Of a stretch of 64,000 nucleotides of DNA, positions 45,882 through 55,657 are shown one piece after another; position 1 is the stretch's first letter, and the number at the start of each line of letters is the position of its first letter. The stretch spans positions 496,001 to 560,000 of the forward strand of contig NZ_SCFM01000004.1 in NCBI RefSeq assembly GCF_004138295.1, written 5' to 3'. Source of the stretch: Ectobacillus funiculus (GTDB lineage Bacteria; Bacillota; Bacilli; Bacillales; Bacillaceae_G). The notes beneath the pieces were generated by a model. It did no database searches. It saw nothing but the letters and a program-made list of their open reading frames with translations, and was not told where the DNA came from. Made by a program: the position numbers and the translations under genes.

Positions 45882-45940
45882 GTTTCTACATTTTTTGGTA
45901 AGATGGTAATATAAACAAATGCGTGAGAAAGGAATAACAT

Positions 45941-46690
45941 ATGAAAGAATTATTACAAGTCCAAAGCCTGACAGGGGGCTATACGAAACGCCCTGTTCTT
46001 CAGAATGTTTCATTTTCAGTGCGATCTGGGGAGCTTGTCGGCTTAATCGGTTTAAATGGGGCGGGGAAAAGTACGACCATTAAGCATATTATTGGATTAA
46101 TGGAGCCAAAGCAAGGAACGGTTACCATTAATGGCAAGCTGTTTCGTGAGAATCCGGAAGTATATCGAGCAAGCTTCACTTTTATACCGGAAACACCTGT
46201 TTTATATGAAGAACTGACACTTGAGGAGCATTTAAAACTGACAGCTATGGCCTATGGTGTAGAAAAGCATATATATGAAGAAAGAGCAGCAAAGCTGCTG
46301 AAGGAATTTCGAATGGGGAACAGACTGAAGTGGTTTCCTTCTCACTTTTCAAAAGGAATGAAGCAAAAGGTAATGATTATGTGTGCCTTTTTAGTACAGC
46401 CATCCCTTTATATCGTTGACGAACCATTTGTTGGTTTAGATCCGCTTGGCATTCAGTCTTTACTGCAGCTGATGGAGAATATGAAGCATAACGGAGCCGG
46501 AATTTTAATGAGCACACATATTTTGGCAACAGCAGAACGTTATTGTGATTCGTTTGTTATTTTGCACCATGGACAGGTGCGTGCAAGCGGTACGCTTCAG
46601 GAGCTGCAGCAGCAATTTTCTATGCCAGATGCAACGCTTGATGACATTTATATTGAGCTGACGAAGGAAGAAGAAAATGAATATAAATGA
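45941..46690 (+). CDS. ecsA: ABC transporter ATPase EcsA
   Basis: About 249 residues. Walker A GLNGAGKSTTIKHI, Walker B LYIVDEPFVGLDPLG and switch STHIL are present; the signature is FSKGMKQKV in place of LSGGQ, as usual for EcsA. With EcsB it affects secretion, competence and sporulation and, in B. subtilis, intramembrane proteolysis by RasP. AAAGGAATAAC precedes the ATG. Confidence 0.93.
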   Translation: MKELLQVQSLTGGYTKRPVLQNVSFSVRSGELVGLIGLNGAGKSTTIKHIIGLMEPKQGTVTINGKLFRENPEVYRASFTFIPETPVLYEELTLEEHLKLTAMAYGVEKHIYEERAAKLLKEFRMGNRLKWFPSHFSKGMKQKVMIMCAFLVQPSLYIVDEPFVGLDPLGIQSLLQLMENMKHNGAGILMSTHILATAERYCDSFVILHHGQVRASGTLQELQQQFSMPDATLDDIYIELTKEEENEYK

Positions 46691-47894
46691 ACTATGGAGG
46701 CAGCGGTTTCAACTGTTTTGGAAGGAAGTCCGTACATACGGAAAATATATATTTAATGATCATTTAAAGTTTGTGCTCATCTTTGCGATTGGTGCGGGAG
46801 CATATTATTATCAGCAATGGCTTGCGACGTTAACAGCATCGTTTCCGACAGCTGCCCTGCTTGCTGCGTTGTTTGCAGTCATTTTAACGGTGGGATCGGT
46901 TCAAACGCTCTTAAAGCCGGCAGACCTTGTGTTTTTGCTCCCGGTTGAAACGAAGATGAAGCCTTATTTTGCAAAAGGCTTGCGTTTTACCTATATTATT
47001 TCATTATATACGATAGCGATTGCTGGAGCTGCCGCTGCCCCTTTGTATTTTCAGCAAATGAAGCCAGCAATTTCATCTTATTTACTCATTTTACTTTTAT
47101 TTGCGCTTGCAAAGCTTTGGAATTTATTTGCTTCTTGGGAAGCTTTATATATGAGGGATGATGCCGTCATCATATATGATCGTACCCTTCGTCTTGGGGT
47201 CAATTTTTTATTCGCGTATTTCTTACTTGCGAAGTTTTCCTTCTTTTATACGGGAAGTGTTGTTGGGATAATGGCCCTGTATTTGCTTTTGCTGCACGGA
47301 AAGGCGAAGGGGCAAAGTCTGCACTGGGAGCGTCTCATTGCAGAGGAAGGAAAAAAGCTTATGCTATTTTATCGAATCGCCAACTTGTTTACGGATGTTC
47401 CGGCATTAAAAGGACGGGTTCAGCGAAGAAGATGGCTTGACTGGATAACTGCCCTGCTTCCTCGCGAACGGCAGGATGCTTATTTCTATTTATACATAAG
47501 AACATTGCTGCGTTCAGGGGATTACTTCGGTCTCGTATTACGTCTTCTCATCATTGGCGGAATTGTTGTCTACGTATTACCCTTTGTATACGGCCGATTT
47601 TTAGTGAGTGTGTTTTCCCTTTATTTAATTGGCTATCAGTTGCTTAGCCTATGGAAACATCATCGCTCAAAGATTTGGCTTAGTTTATACCCTATCCCGG
47701 AACTGCATAAGAAAAAGGCATTTCTGTCACTTATTCTGATATTGCTTGGAGCGAGCAGCTTTATCTTGGCGGCAATTGTTGGCGCTGCAGCAGCAGAGTG
47801 GTCTGTTTTTCTGCTTACACTTATGCTAAACATAGTGTTCAGCTACGGATTTACGTATGCATATTGTTCAAAAAAGCTAGAAGCTCTCACATAG
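46677..47894 (+). CDS. ecsB: ABC transporter permease EcsB
   Basis: About 405 residues with about nine hydrophobic segments. It begins inside the end of ecsA (14-bp overlap), so the two are translationally coupled. Blocks such as LWRQRFQLFWKEVRTYGKYIFNDH at the head are typical of EcsB. It forms the membrane part of the Ecs transporter; the substrate is unknown, with peptides suggested. Confidence 0.92.
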   Translation: MNINELWRQRFQLFWKEVRTYGKYIFNDHLKFVLIFAIGAGAYYYQQWLATLTASFPTAALLAALFAVILTVGSVQTLLKPADLVFLLPVETKMKPYFAKGLRFTYIISLYTIAIAGAAAAPLYFQQMKPAISSYLLILLLFALAKLWNLFASWEALYMRDDAVIIYDRTLRLGVNFLFAYFLLAKFSFFYTGSVVGIMALYLLLLHGKAKGQSLHWERLIAEEGKKLMLFYRIANLFTDVPALKGRVQRRRWLDWITALLPRERQDAYFYLYIRTLLRSGDYFGLVLRLLIIGGIVVYVLPFVYGRFLVSVFSLYLIGYQLLSLWKHHRSKIWLSLYPIPELHKKKAFLSLILILLGASSFILAAIVGAAAAEWSVFLLTLMLNIVFSYGFTYAYCSKKLEALT

Positions 47895-47912
47895 AGTGAA
47901 GGGAAGAGATGA

Positions 47913-48629
47913 ATGATACAGTATGAACAAATGATTGAACAGCAACTTGATAATTGGAAAAAGGATATGATAAAGCCATCATCTTTTATGGCACGCATGT
48001 CCAAGCAGGTGCAAACAAAGGTACAGGAATTGATTCCTGAAAAAGCGCATGCTGTGCTGACAGAAACGATTAAAAAGATGCTGCAGGCGATCGTGGTAGG
48101 ATCTGACTTTATTCAGCCCAAGCTAAAGGATACAAGCTTAACGCTGCAGGAACGGGATGAACGCACTGCGAAAAAGATTGAAGACTATAAAAAAATTGCG
48201 GCAGTAGAGGGAGCGGGTACAGGAGCAGGAGGCATTTTACTTGGATTAGCTGACTTTCCGCTGCTTATAACAATCAAGATTAAGTTTTTGTTTGATGCTG
48301 CAACGCTTTATGGTTATGACACAAGCAAAGAGGAGGAGCGGCTTTTTATCCTGCACGTATTTCAGCTGGCGTTTTCCAGCGATGATCATCGCCGCGAAAT
48401 TTTTGAGACTATTGAGAACTGGGATAGTGTCCATAAGCAAGTGGATTGGAGAAAGCTGCAGCAGGAGTATCGGGATTATATTGATTTGGCAAAGATGCTG
48501 CAGCTTGTGCCCGTTATCGGAGCACCGGTTGGAGCGTATGCCAATTATCAGCTTATGAATCGTCTTGGAGAAATTACAATGAATTGTTATCGGATGCGAT
48601 GGCTTAAGGAGAGGCAGGAGCGCCTATAG
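47913..48629 (+). CDS. ecsC: EcsC-family protein
   Basis: About 238 residues. The central VEGAGTGAGGILLGLADFPLLITIKIKFLFD and DDHRREIFETIENWD blocks define the EcsC family. Its role is unclear even in B. subtilis. The stop codon lies within the terminator stem, so gene end and terminator are fused. Confidence 0.9.
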   Translation: MIQYEQMIEQQLDNWKKDMIKPSSFMARMSKQVQTKVQELIPEKAHAVLTETIKKMLQAIVVGSDFIQPKLKDTSLTLQERDERTAKKIEDYKKIAAVEGAGTGAGGILLGLADFPLLITIKIKFLFDAATLYGYDTSKEEERLFILHVFQLAFSSDDHRREIFETIENWDSVHKQVDWRKLQQEYRDYIDLAKMLQLVPVIGAPVGAYANYQLMNRLGEITMNCYRMRWLKERQERL

Positions 48630-48646
48630 GCGCTCCTGCTTTTTTG
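48614..48646 (+). terminator. ecs operon terminator overlapping the ecsC stop
   Basis: GCAGGAGCGCC-TATA-GGCGCTCCTGC followed by TTTTTT. The TAG stop is in the loop. Confidence 0.9.
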
Positions 48647-48649
48647 TAC

Positions 48650-48784
48650 CACTGTAGGAAAGTATAAATTTCCAGCTGGAAGTCAATTCGACGTAATCGG
48701 AATTTTTAGGGATACAGTATAAGTGCAACTACGCCTCTGTCTTCGCCGAAGGGCACGGCTCGCCAATCGGCGAGTTTTCTTTAT
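48650..48784 (+). repeat. Dispersed repeat, copy 12 (full length, forward)
   Basis: Full copy beginning CCACTGTAGGAAAG, directly after the ecs terminator, ending in CTCGCC-AATC-GGCGAG and TTTTCTTTAT. It is a clear example with the ACTGTA/TACAGT closing pair. Confidence 0.87.
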
Positions 48785-48909
48785 TGAAAGCGTAAGTTTT
48801 CCAGAATGAATTAATAAGAAATAAACCAAAAGCAAGAAAATAATACATAAAGGACTAAATTTCTCAAATAATAAAAATAACCACTATTTGGAAGGGGTGT
48901 TACACTCCG

Positions 48910-51027
48910 TTGAAACAAATAAGATTATGGCTTCTCGGAACGGCGGTTGTTCTGCTCACAGCCATTTTGGGTTATATTCTCATTATCTCTCTTGGGGATT
49001 ATGTTATAGATGACAAAAAGCTTGTGCTGAACTCTGCCTCCCGTATTGTAGATGAACAAGGAAATGAAATTTCTAAACTCTATACGGAAAACCGGGAACT
49101 TGTGTCCATTTCAAAAGTGCCGAGTTACGTGCAACAAGCATTTGTGGCGACTGAGGATGCTCGTTTTTATGAGCATCACGGTGTAGATTTCCCATCTGTG
49201 TTTCGCGCGCTCTATAAGGATATATTGGTGCGGGGAAAAGTAGAAGGCGGGAGCACGATTACGCAGCAGCTGGCGAAAAATGTTTTTTTAACCAATGAAA
49301 AAACATTGCTGCGAAAAACAAAAGAGCTAATCATAGCATTAAATCTGGAACGCCGTTACACGAAGCAGCAGCTGCTAGAAATGTATTTAAATCAGATTTA
49401 TTTCGGGCATGGTGTGTACGGGATTGAAGCGGCAGCGAAATTTTATTTCAGCAAAAATGTACAGGCACTCACAGTTGAAGAAGGTGCTTTGCTTGCCGCT
49501 CTTCCAAAAGGCCCGAATACATACTCTCCTGTGCTGCATCCAGAAAAAAGCAAGGAGCGCCGTGATACTGTTTTGTCCCTTATGCATGAAGAAGGCTATA
49601 TATCAGCTGAAGATGCTGTACGCTACCAAGGGAAAACTTTGTCTCTTCATGTGACCAAAACCGAGAGAGAGCAAGCGTATCTTTCATACATTGATATGGT
49701 ATTTCAAGAAGCAGAGGATCTATATGGACTATCATATGAAGAAGTACTGCGCGGAGGATATACTTTTGTCGTTTCCATGGATCCGGATATACAAAAAACA
49801 GCCTATAAGCTATTTCAGAATGAGAGCAGTTTTCCTGGGACGGATGGGGATGCAGAAGGTGCTTTCGTATTGATGGACAGCAAAACAGGAGGTATCCGCG
49901 CCGCAATAGGCGGACGAAACTATGTACCAAGGGGCTGGAACCGTGTATTTGTGAAGCGGCAGCCCGGCTCCGTTTTGAAGCCGCTGCTTGTTTATGCTCC
50001 TGCGCTTGAAACGAAGGAGTATAAGCCGTACTCTCTTCTGACAAATGAACGCCAATCGTTCCACGGTTACATGCCGCGAAACTATGATGACCACTATTCA
50101 AAGGAAATTACGATGTACGATGCCATCAAGGAGTCCGCCAATATTCCTGCTGTATGGCTGCTGGATCATCTCGGTCTGGAAACAGCGAAGCAGCCACTAG
50201 AGAAAGCGGGTATTTTCATTGAAGAGCAAGGGCTTAGCGCGGCTCTTGGCGGTTTAAAGGAAGGTACATCTCCGTTAGAAATAGTGAAGCTGTACCGTTC
50301 CTTTTCTGCAGGGGGCAAAGTGATTGAACCGCATGTCATAAGGCAGATTGTCAACCGAAATGGTGATACAATTGCGACAGCAGCGCCAAAAGAAACACAA
50401 ATTTTCTCAAAGCAAACAGCCTGGTACATGACGCGCATGCTTGAAGGAGCAGTAAAGGAAGGAACCGCACAAGCTGGTCAGTATGGAGGAGCGCTGGCTG
50501 GCAAAACGGGTACAACATCGCTCCCAGGTAATAACAAGGGCGCAAGAGACGTATGGTTTGCAGGATATACACCATCGCTTGTCGGCGCCGTGTGGATGGG
50601 ATATGACCGTACGGATTCGGAGCATTACTTAGTAGGCGGAAGCAATTACCCGACAAAATTGTTCAAGAAAGTCTTAACAGATGCCCACGCGGAAGTATTT
50701 GCAAAGTTTCCTCAGCCAAAGGATGTAGAAAATGTAGAAGAGCCAATCCGGCTTGATAAACTGGAGAATGTACGTGTAAAGCTTGTGTTTACACCATTTG
50801 GATTGTTTACAGCTAAGGTTACATGGACGCCCCTTCCAGATAAACGGGTCCAGTACCGTGTTTATAAAAAAGAAGGAAGTTCCTCTATTCTAATCGGTAC
50901 AGTCACAGGGAAGGGCGAATTTAATGCGAAATATATTAACATCTTTTCTGTTCCAGAATTTTATGTAGTGCCGTTCAATCCGCAAACAAAACAGGAGGGG
51001 GAAAAAACAGAAAGCGTGCACCCGTAA
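48910..51027 (+). CDS. pbpF: Class A penicillin-binding protein PbpF (PBP2C)
   Basis: About 705 residues from a TTG start behind GGAAGGGGTG. One N-terminal membrane anchor is followed by a glycosyltransferase 51 domain (ATEDARFYEHHGVD with catalytic glutamate; GGSTITQQLAKN) and a transpeptidase domain with S-x-x-K (PGSVLK), S-x-N (SAN) and KTG (AGKTGTTS). It polymerises and crosslinks peptidoglycan; in B. subtilis PbpF is important during sporulation. The tail ends in a small beta-rich extension. Confidence 0.92.
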   Translation: MKQIRLWLLGTAVVLLTAILGYILIISLGDYVIDDKKLVLNSASRIVDEQGNEISKLYTENRELVSISKVPSYVQQAFVATEDARFYEHHGVDFPSVFRALYKDILVRGKVEGGSTITQQLAKNVFLTNEKTLLRKTKELIIALNLERRYTKQQLLEMYLNQIYFGHGVYGIEAAAKFYFSKNVQALTVEEGALLAALPKGPNTYSPVLHPEKSKERRDTVLSLMHEEGYISAEDAVRYQGKTLSLHVTKTEREQAYLSYIDMVFQEAEDLYGLSYEEVLRGGYTFVVSMDPDIQKTAYKLFQNESSFPGTDGDAEGAFVLMDSKTGGIRAAIGGRNYVPRGWNRVFVKRQPGSVLKPLLVYAPALETKEYKPYSLLTNERQSFHGYMPRNYDDHYSKEITMYDAIKESANIPAVWLLDHLGLETAKQPLEKAGIFIEEQGLSAALGGLKEGTSPLEIVKLYRSFSAGGKVIEPHVIRQIVNRNGDTIATAAPKETQIFSKQTAWYMTRMLEGAVKEGTAQAGQYGGALAGKTGTTSLPGNNKGARDVWFAGYTPSLVGAVWMGYDRTDSEHYLVGGSNYPTKLFKKVLTDAHAEVFAKFPQPKDVENVEEPIRLDKLENVRVKLVFTPFGLFTAKVTWTPLPDKRVQYRVYKKEGSSSILIGTVTGKGEFNAKYINIFSVPEFYVVPFNPQTKQEGEKTESVHP

Positions 51028-51193
51028 CAAAAGCCTCGACCATAGCCCGTATGCTATAATGAAAACGATGTAATTCATTGAAAAATGTCAATTTATTGAA
51101 CAGATGACCGTTTTTTATGCATTTTTCTTAATAAAAAGGTATAGTAAGAAAAGATAATAATATGCTGATTGTCGAGGAAGGGAGACAGGGGTT

Positions 51194-52237
51194 TTGGTAC
51201 GAAATATTAATGATACATTTATAAAGGCTTGCAGGGGAGAAAAAACAGACTATGTTCCGGTATGGTACATGAGACAAGCTGGTCGCTCACAGCCAGAATA
51301 CCGTAAGCTAAAGGAGAAATATTCACTGTTTGAAATTACGCATCAACCTGAGTTGTGTGCCTACGTGACAAAGCTTCCTGTTGATCAATACAATGTAGAT
51401 GCAGCCATTTTATATAAAGACATTATGTCACCGCTTCCGGCTATTGGTGTTGATGTTGATATTAAATCGGGTATTGGACCGGTTATTTCTAACCCTGTGC
51501 GCTCCTTGCAGGACGTTGAGAAACTTGGTGAGATCCATCCAGAGCAGGATGTGCCATATGTATTAGAAACGATTCGTTTATTGACAACAGAGATGCTGGA
51601 TGTGCCGCTCATCGGTTTTGCCGGGGCTCCTTTCACACTAGCCAGCTATATGGTTGAAGGTGGTCCGTCACGCAATTATAACAAAACAAAGGCGTTTATG
51701 TATGCAGAGCCAAAAGCTTGGTTTGCACTAATGGAGAAGCTTGCAGATATGACTATTACATACGTCAAATCACAGGTACAAGCTGGTGCGAAGGCTGTCC
51801 AAATTTTTGATTCATGGGTAGGAGCATTAAATGTGGCGGATTACCGCGTATATATTAAGCCGACGATGGAGCGTATTTTTGCAGAGCTTCGCGCTACGAA
51901 TGTGCCGCTCATCATGTTCGGTGTAGGGGCAAGCCACTTAGCTAATGAATGGAATGACCTGCCGCTTGATGTTGTGGGGTTAGACTGGCGCTTGTCGATT
52001 GAAGAAGCACGTGCGCGCGGCATTCAAAAAGCAGTACAAGGAAATTTAGAGCCCGCAATTCTTCTTTGCCCATGGAATGTTATTGAAGAGCGCGTAAAAG
52101 CTATTTTGGACCAAGGTATGAAGCAACCAGGTTATGTCTTTAACCTAGGCCACGGCGTATTCCCGGAAGTAAAACCCGAAACATTGCAGCGCCTGACCAA
52201 ATTTATACACGAATATTCTAGACTGCAGTTGTCTTAA
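51194..52237 (+). CDS. hemE: Uroporphyrinogen decarboxylase
   Basis: About 347 residues from a TTG start. The [14 protein letters not shown] head (uroporphyrin-binding arginines), [16 protein letters not shown] and [10 protein letters not shown] blocks are invariant. It makes coproporphyrinogen III. First gene of hemEHY. The stop lies at the edge of a partial repeat copy. Confidence 0.95.
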   Translation: MVRNINDTFIKACRGEKTDYVPVWYMRQAGRSQPEYRKLKEKYSLFEITHQPELCAYVTKLPVDQYNVDAAILYKDIMSPLPAIGVDVDIKSGIGPVISNPVRSLQDVEKLGEIHPEQDVPYVLETIRLLTTEMLDVPLIGFAGAPFTLASYMVEGGPSRNYNKTKAFMYAEPKAWFALMEKLADMTITYVKSQVQAGAKAVQIFDSWVGALNVADYRVYIKPTMERIFAELRATNVPLIMFGVGASHLANEWNDLPLDVVGLDWRLSIEEARARGIQKAVQGNLEPAILLCPWNVIEERVKAILDQGMKQPGYVFNLGHGVFPEVKPETLQRLTKFIHEYSRLQLS

Positions 52238-52291
52238 AGAAAACTCGCCGATTGCAGCGGCTAGAAGCCTATAACTTTTTATTTTAAGTAC
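52234..52291 (-). repeat. Dispersed repeat, copy 13 (reverse, internally deleted)
   Basis: TTAAAGAAAACTCGCCGATTG is the reverse of the terminal hairpin; CTAGAAG..TATAACTTTTTATTTTAAGT resembles the reverse of the 5' arm. The middle is gone. It lies between hemE and hemH, antisense to the operon. Confidence 0.55.
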
Positions 52292-52321
52292 TATAGACAA
52301 AGAGGAGACGAAATCATACGG

Positions 52322-53260
52322 ATGAAAAAGGTGATTGGTTTACTGGTAATGGCATACGGCACTCCTTACAAAGAGGAGGATATTGAGCGGTACTATACAC
52401 ATATTCGCAGGGGACGCAGACCGAGTGAAGAAGCTCTTGCAGAGTTGACCGAGCGCTACCGCGCGATCGGAGGCATTTCCCCTCTTGCGAAAATCACGCT
52501 TGAGCAGGCAGAAAAGCTGGAGGAAAAGTTAAATACAGTGCAAGACGAAGTTCAATTTAAAATGTATCTTGGATTAAAGCATATCGAGCCATTTGTAGAG
52601 GATGCAGTGCAGCGAATGCATGCTGATGGTATTGAAGAGGCTGTTAGCATTGTTCTTGCTCCGCACTATTCTACTTTTAGCGTGAAATCCTATAATGGAC
52701 GCGCGAAGGAAGAGGCTGCAAAGCTTGGTGGTCCTGTTATTTATGAGATTGAGAGCTGGTATGCAGAGCCAAAATTTATTTCCTACTGGGCAAACAAAGT
52801 AAGAGAAACATATGCTAGCATGACAGAAGAAGAACGGGATCATGCTGTTTTAATCGTATCTGCACACAGTTTGCCGGAAAAAATTATCGCAGCAGGGGAC
52901 CCGTACCCTCAACAGCTGCAGGAGACGGCAGATCTTATCGCAAAGGAATCCGGGGTTACACGGTATGAGATTGGCTGGCAAAGTGCTGGTAATACACCGG
53001 AGCCGTGGATTGGACCAGATGTTCAGGATTTGACGCAGGACTTACATGATAAGCAGGGATACAAGGCATTTGTTTATGTTCCTGCTGGGTTTATATCAGA
53101 TCACTTAGAAGTTTTATACGATAACGATATTGAATGTAAAGCAGTAACTGATCGAATCAGTGCTAGCTATTATCGTCCAGCCATGCCGAATGCGCAGGAC
53201 GAGTTTATAGAAAGTTTAGCAGATGTTGTACTGAAACAATTAAGCAGCGTTTTGCGTTAG
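52322..53260 (+). CDS. hemH: Coproporphyrin III / protoporphyrin ferrochelatase
   Basis: About 312 residues. The active-site histidine lies in SAHSLPEK, with the metal-side block [12 protein letters not shown]-like [13 protein letters not shown] further on. In Firmicutes the enzyme usually inserts iron into coproporphyrin III (CpfC), requiring HemQ elsewhere. GAGGAGACG precedes the ATG. Confidence 0.94.
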   Translation: MKKVIGLLVMAYGTPYKEEDIERYYTHIRRGRRPSEEALAELTERYRAIGGISPLAKITLEQAEKLEEKLNTVQDEVQFKMYLGLKHIEPFVEDAVQRMHADGIEEAVSIVLAPHYSTFSVKSYNGRAKEEAAKLGGPVIYEIESWYAEPKFISYWANKVRETYASMTEEERDHAVLIVSAHSLPEKIIAAGDPYPQQLQETADLIAKESGVTRYEIGWQSAGNTPEPWIGPDVQDLTQDLHDKQGYKAFVYVPAGFISDHLEVLYDNDIECKAVTDRISASYYRPAMPNAQDEFIESLADVVLKQLSSVLR

Positions 53261-53280
53261 CAGCAAGGGAGGGCACCAAC

Positions 53281-54696
53281 ATGGGACAAAAGGTAGTGAT
53301 TATCGGCGGCGGCATCGCTGGATTAACCGCTGCATATTACTTGCAAAAGCATATACGGGAGCAGCAGCTCCCAATGGAAACATTGTTAATTGAAGCTTCC
53401 GGCAGACTGGGTGGGAAAATTCAAACCGTGCGCCGTGACGGATTTGTCATTGAACGCGGTCCCGATTCGTTTTTAGAGCGAAAAACAAGTGCATCCCGTT
53501 TGGCGAAGGAAGTTGGTTTGGAAGACGCACTGGTAAACAATGCAACCGGAAAATCATACGTTCTTGTGAATGACAAGCTTCACGGTATTCCGAGCGGTTC
53601 CATGATGGGGATCCCGACGCAGGTTACCCCTTTTGTTACATCTGGATTGTTTTCTCCTCTTGGCAAGCTGCGCGCCGGCTTTGATTTTATTTTGCCGCGT
53701 TCCAAGGAGGTTTCGGATCAATCACTTGGACAGTTTTTCCGTAGACGCCTCGGAAATGAAGTTGTTGAAAATTTAATTGAACCATTATTATCCGGTATTT
53801 ATGCAGGTGATATTGATCAAATGAGTTTAATGGCGACATTTCCGCAGTTTTATCAGGTGGAGCAAAAGCACGGCAGCATTGTCCGCGGGATGCGGACGCT
53901 GGCACCGAAAACGCCACCGGGGGCGGGGAAGAAGAAAGGGATTTTCTTAACATTGGAAGCAGGACTAGGATCGCTCGTAGAAGCAATGGAGAATCGCCTT
54001 GAAGCAGGAACGGTTATGAAATCTACGCGCGTTGAGAAAATCAACAAAACAGAGCAGGGCTATCATCTGATGCTAAGCAATGGAAAGGACATAGAAGCAG
54101 CTGCAGTGATTATAGCAACACCTCATAAGATGCTGCCGGCACTGTTTTCGAAATATCGAGAATTTCAGTTCTTTCGCAACATTCCCTCTACATCTGTTGC
54201 AAATGTTGCTCTTGCCTTTTCTGAGGATGCGATTCAAAAGGATATTGATGGAACAGGGTTTGTCGTGTCCCGGAATAGCAATTTCACGATCACAGCTTGT
54301 ACATGGACTCATAAGAAGTGGCCGCATACAACCCCAAAAGGAAAGGTGCTGCTGCGATGCTATGTCGGTCGTCCAGGGGATGAAGAGATTGTCGTTCGAC
54401 CGGACGAGGATCTGATTAGGACTGTCCTAACAGACTTAAAGAAAACGATGGACATTGATGCGGAGCCGGAATTTACTGTGGTTAGCCGCTGGCAGGAAGC
54501 AATGCCGCAATATACGGTCGGTCATAAGGAGCGAATGGCAAAGCTGTATGAGTTTATGGAGCGGGAATTACCAGGGGTATATTTGGCAGGCAGCTCATAT
54601 GCTGGCGCGGGAATTCCAGATTGTATTGACCAGGCAGAGGCGGTCGTTGAGAAAGTTCTTAATGGTATACAAAAGGAGTTTGCGGTTTCGGTATAA
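53281..54696 (+). CDS. hemY: Coproporphyrinogen III / protoporphyrinogen oxidase
   Basis: About 471 residues. The FAD-binding GGGIAGLTAAYYLQ at the N-terminus, GGKIQTVRRDGFVIERGPDSF, and the C-terminal YLAGSSYAGAGIPDCI complete the HemY family. It oxidises coproporphyrinogen III (CgoX in Firmicutes). Last of the hem operon; after it comes a repeat fragment and the truncated glycosyltransferase. Confidence 0.94.
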   Translation: MGQKVVIIGGGIAGLTAAYYLQKHIREQQLPMETLLIEASGRLGGKIQTVRRDGFVIERGPDSFLERKTSASRLAKEVGLEDALVNNATGKSYVLVNDKLHGIPSGSMMGIPTQVTPFVTSGLFSPLGKLRAGFDFILPRSKEVSDQSLGQFFRRRLGNEVVENLIEPLLSGIYAGDIDQMSLMATFPQFYQVEQKHGSIVRGMRTLAPKTPPGAGKKKGIFLTLEAGLGSLVEAMENRLEAGTVMKSTRVEKINKTEQGYHLMLSNGKDIEAAAVIIATPHKMLPALFSKYREFQFFRNIPSTSVANVALAFSEDAIQKDIDGTGFVVSRNSNFTITACTWTHKKWPHTTPKGKVLLRCYVGRPGDEEIVVRPDEDLIRTVLTDLKKTMDIDAEPEFTVVSRWQEAMPQYTVGHKERMAKLYEFMERELPGVYLAGSSYAGAGIPDCIDQAEAVVEKVLNGIQKEFAVSV

Positions 54697-54700
54697 TTTG

Positions 54701-54730
54701 CTTCTAGCTGGAAATGTATACTTTCCTGCA
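54701..54730 (-). repeat. Dispersed repeat, copy 14 (5' tip only, reverse)
   Basis: CTTCTAGCTGGAAATGTATAC and CTTTCCTGCA correspond to the reverse of the 5' arm. Its ATG (54714) now opens the glycosyltransferase remnant, so the element lies exactly at the deletion joint. Confidence 0.65.
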
Positions 54731-54929
54731 ATTGGCCGTTATTTTATTCTTGGGAGGAATTCAGCTTCTTTCATTAGGCATTATAGGCGAATACTTAGGG
54801 AGAGTCTTCAACGAGACGAAAAAAAGGCCACTATACTTTGTAGATGAGTATAATAATCAGAAGATTACCAATGAGGAAGGTCAGCCTAGTAGAAGAATGG
54901 GCGTAGGGGTACGCAGGACAGATGGATAG
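54714..54929 (+). pseudogene. C-terminal remnant of a GtrB-like glycosyltransferase (GT2)
   Basis: 71 codons beginning in the repeat fragment, then [35 protein letters not shown]. This is the closing membrane helix and tail of undecaprenyl-phosphate glycosyltransferases of the GtrB/CsbB type. The entire catalytic GT-A domain (about 240 residues) is missing. The stop overlaps the gtrA start, which preserves the old operon joint. Confidence 0.8.
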
Positions 54930-55326
54930 CAAACGGGAAGTTATTTTGTATGTCGTGTTTGGTGTGCTGACAACGGCCATTAATATTGTTACGTATTTGT
55001 TTTGTACAAAGCTGCTACAGATAGAATATAAGCTGGCAACCACGATTGCTTGGATTGTATCTGTTTTATTCGCTTTTGTCACGAATAAGCTGTATGTATT
55101 TCGGAGTAAGGAATCCAGCATGCGGTTCGTACTAAAGGAAATGTTTCTTTTCTTTATTGCGCGCTTGTTCTCTTATGGCCTTGATATTGGAACGATGCTG
55201 TTATTAGTCGCGCAAATGCACATGAATGATTTTATTGCAAAATGCGTGGCAAACGTAGTAGTAATTCTTGTGAATTACTTTATAAGCAAGTATGTAATTT
55301 TTAAAAAGCAAGTCAGTCATGGGTAA
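54922..55326 (+). CDS. GtrA-family membrane protein
   Basis: About 134 residues with four transmembrane helices. The block [32 protein letters not shown] is the GtrA signature (ALxNFxxxrxxVF-like end in [12 protein letters not shown]). GtrA proteins are thought to flip the lipid-linked sugar made by a partner GT2 enzyme. Here the partner is truncated, so the protein may have lost its function or serve another enzyme. Confidence 0.85.
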   Translation: MDSKREVILYVVFGVLTTAINIVTYLFCTKLLQIEYKLATTIAWIVSVLFAFVTNKLYVFRSKESSMRFVLKEMFLFFIARLFSYGLDIGTMLLLVAQMHMNDFIAKCVANVVVILVNYFISKYVIFKKQVSHG

Positions 55327-55382
55327 GACTGCTGCTCCATTGTAAAAGCGTGAGATGGCTGCTGCCTTTTCGCGCTTTTTTT

Positions 55383-55420
55383 CACTGTAGGAAAGTATAA
55401 ATTTCCAGCGAGTTTTCGTT
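55383..55420 (+). repeat. Dispersed repeat, copy 15 (forward, middle deleted)
   Basis: CACTGTAGGAAAGTATAAAT followed at once by TTCCAGCGAGTTTTCGTT: the 5' end is joined to the 3' end, about 95 bp being absent. A weak second copy may follow (55425-55475). The gap 55327-55657 otherwise holds a weak gtrA terminator (55345-55381) and the TetR operator. Confidence 0.7.
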
Positions 55421-55616
55421 AGTGTTGTAAAAAAATGTAAATTTCAACTAAGAGACTATTCACTGCGCTGGTAATACTAAATATTAACGATTGTAGGAAT
55501 CATAAAAGTAGCAGTGAGGGAGTTTTATAGTAGGAAATGAATAGAGAGGAAAAGATCTTACACTGCAGAGCTCTTGCTCATTCTACATTCATATGATAAG
55601 ATACCACTATACTAAC

Positions 55617-55639
55617 TGACTAAATTGTTCATTTGGTCA
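55617..55639 (+). promoter_or_regulatory. Operator upstream of the TetR gene
   Basis: The stretch TGACTAAATTGTTCATTTGG plus TCA matches the site at 56390-56412 in reverse orientation at 21 of 23 positions, with TGAC and GTCA ends making an imperfect palindrome. Likely bound by the adjacent TetR protein. Confidence 0.7.
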
Positions 55640-55657
55640 TTTCAGGAGTGAAGCAAG

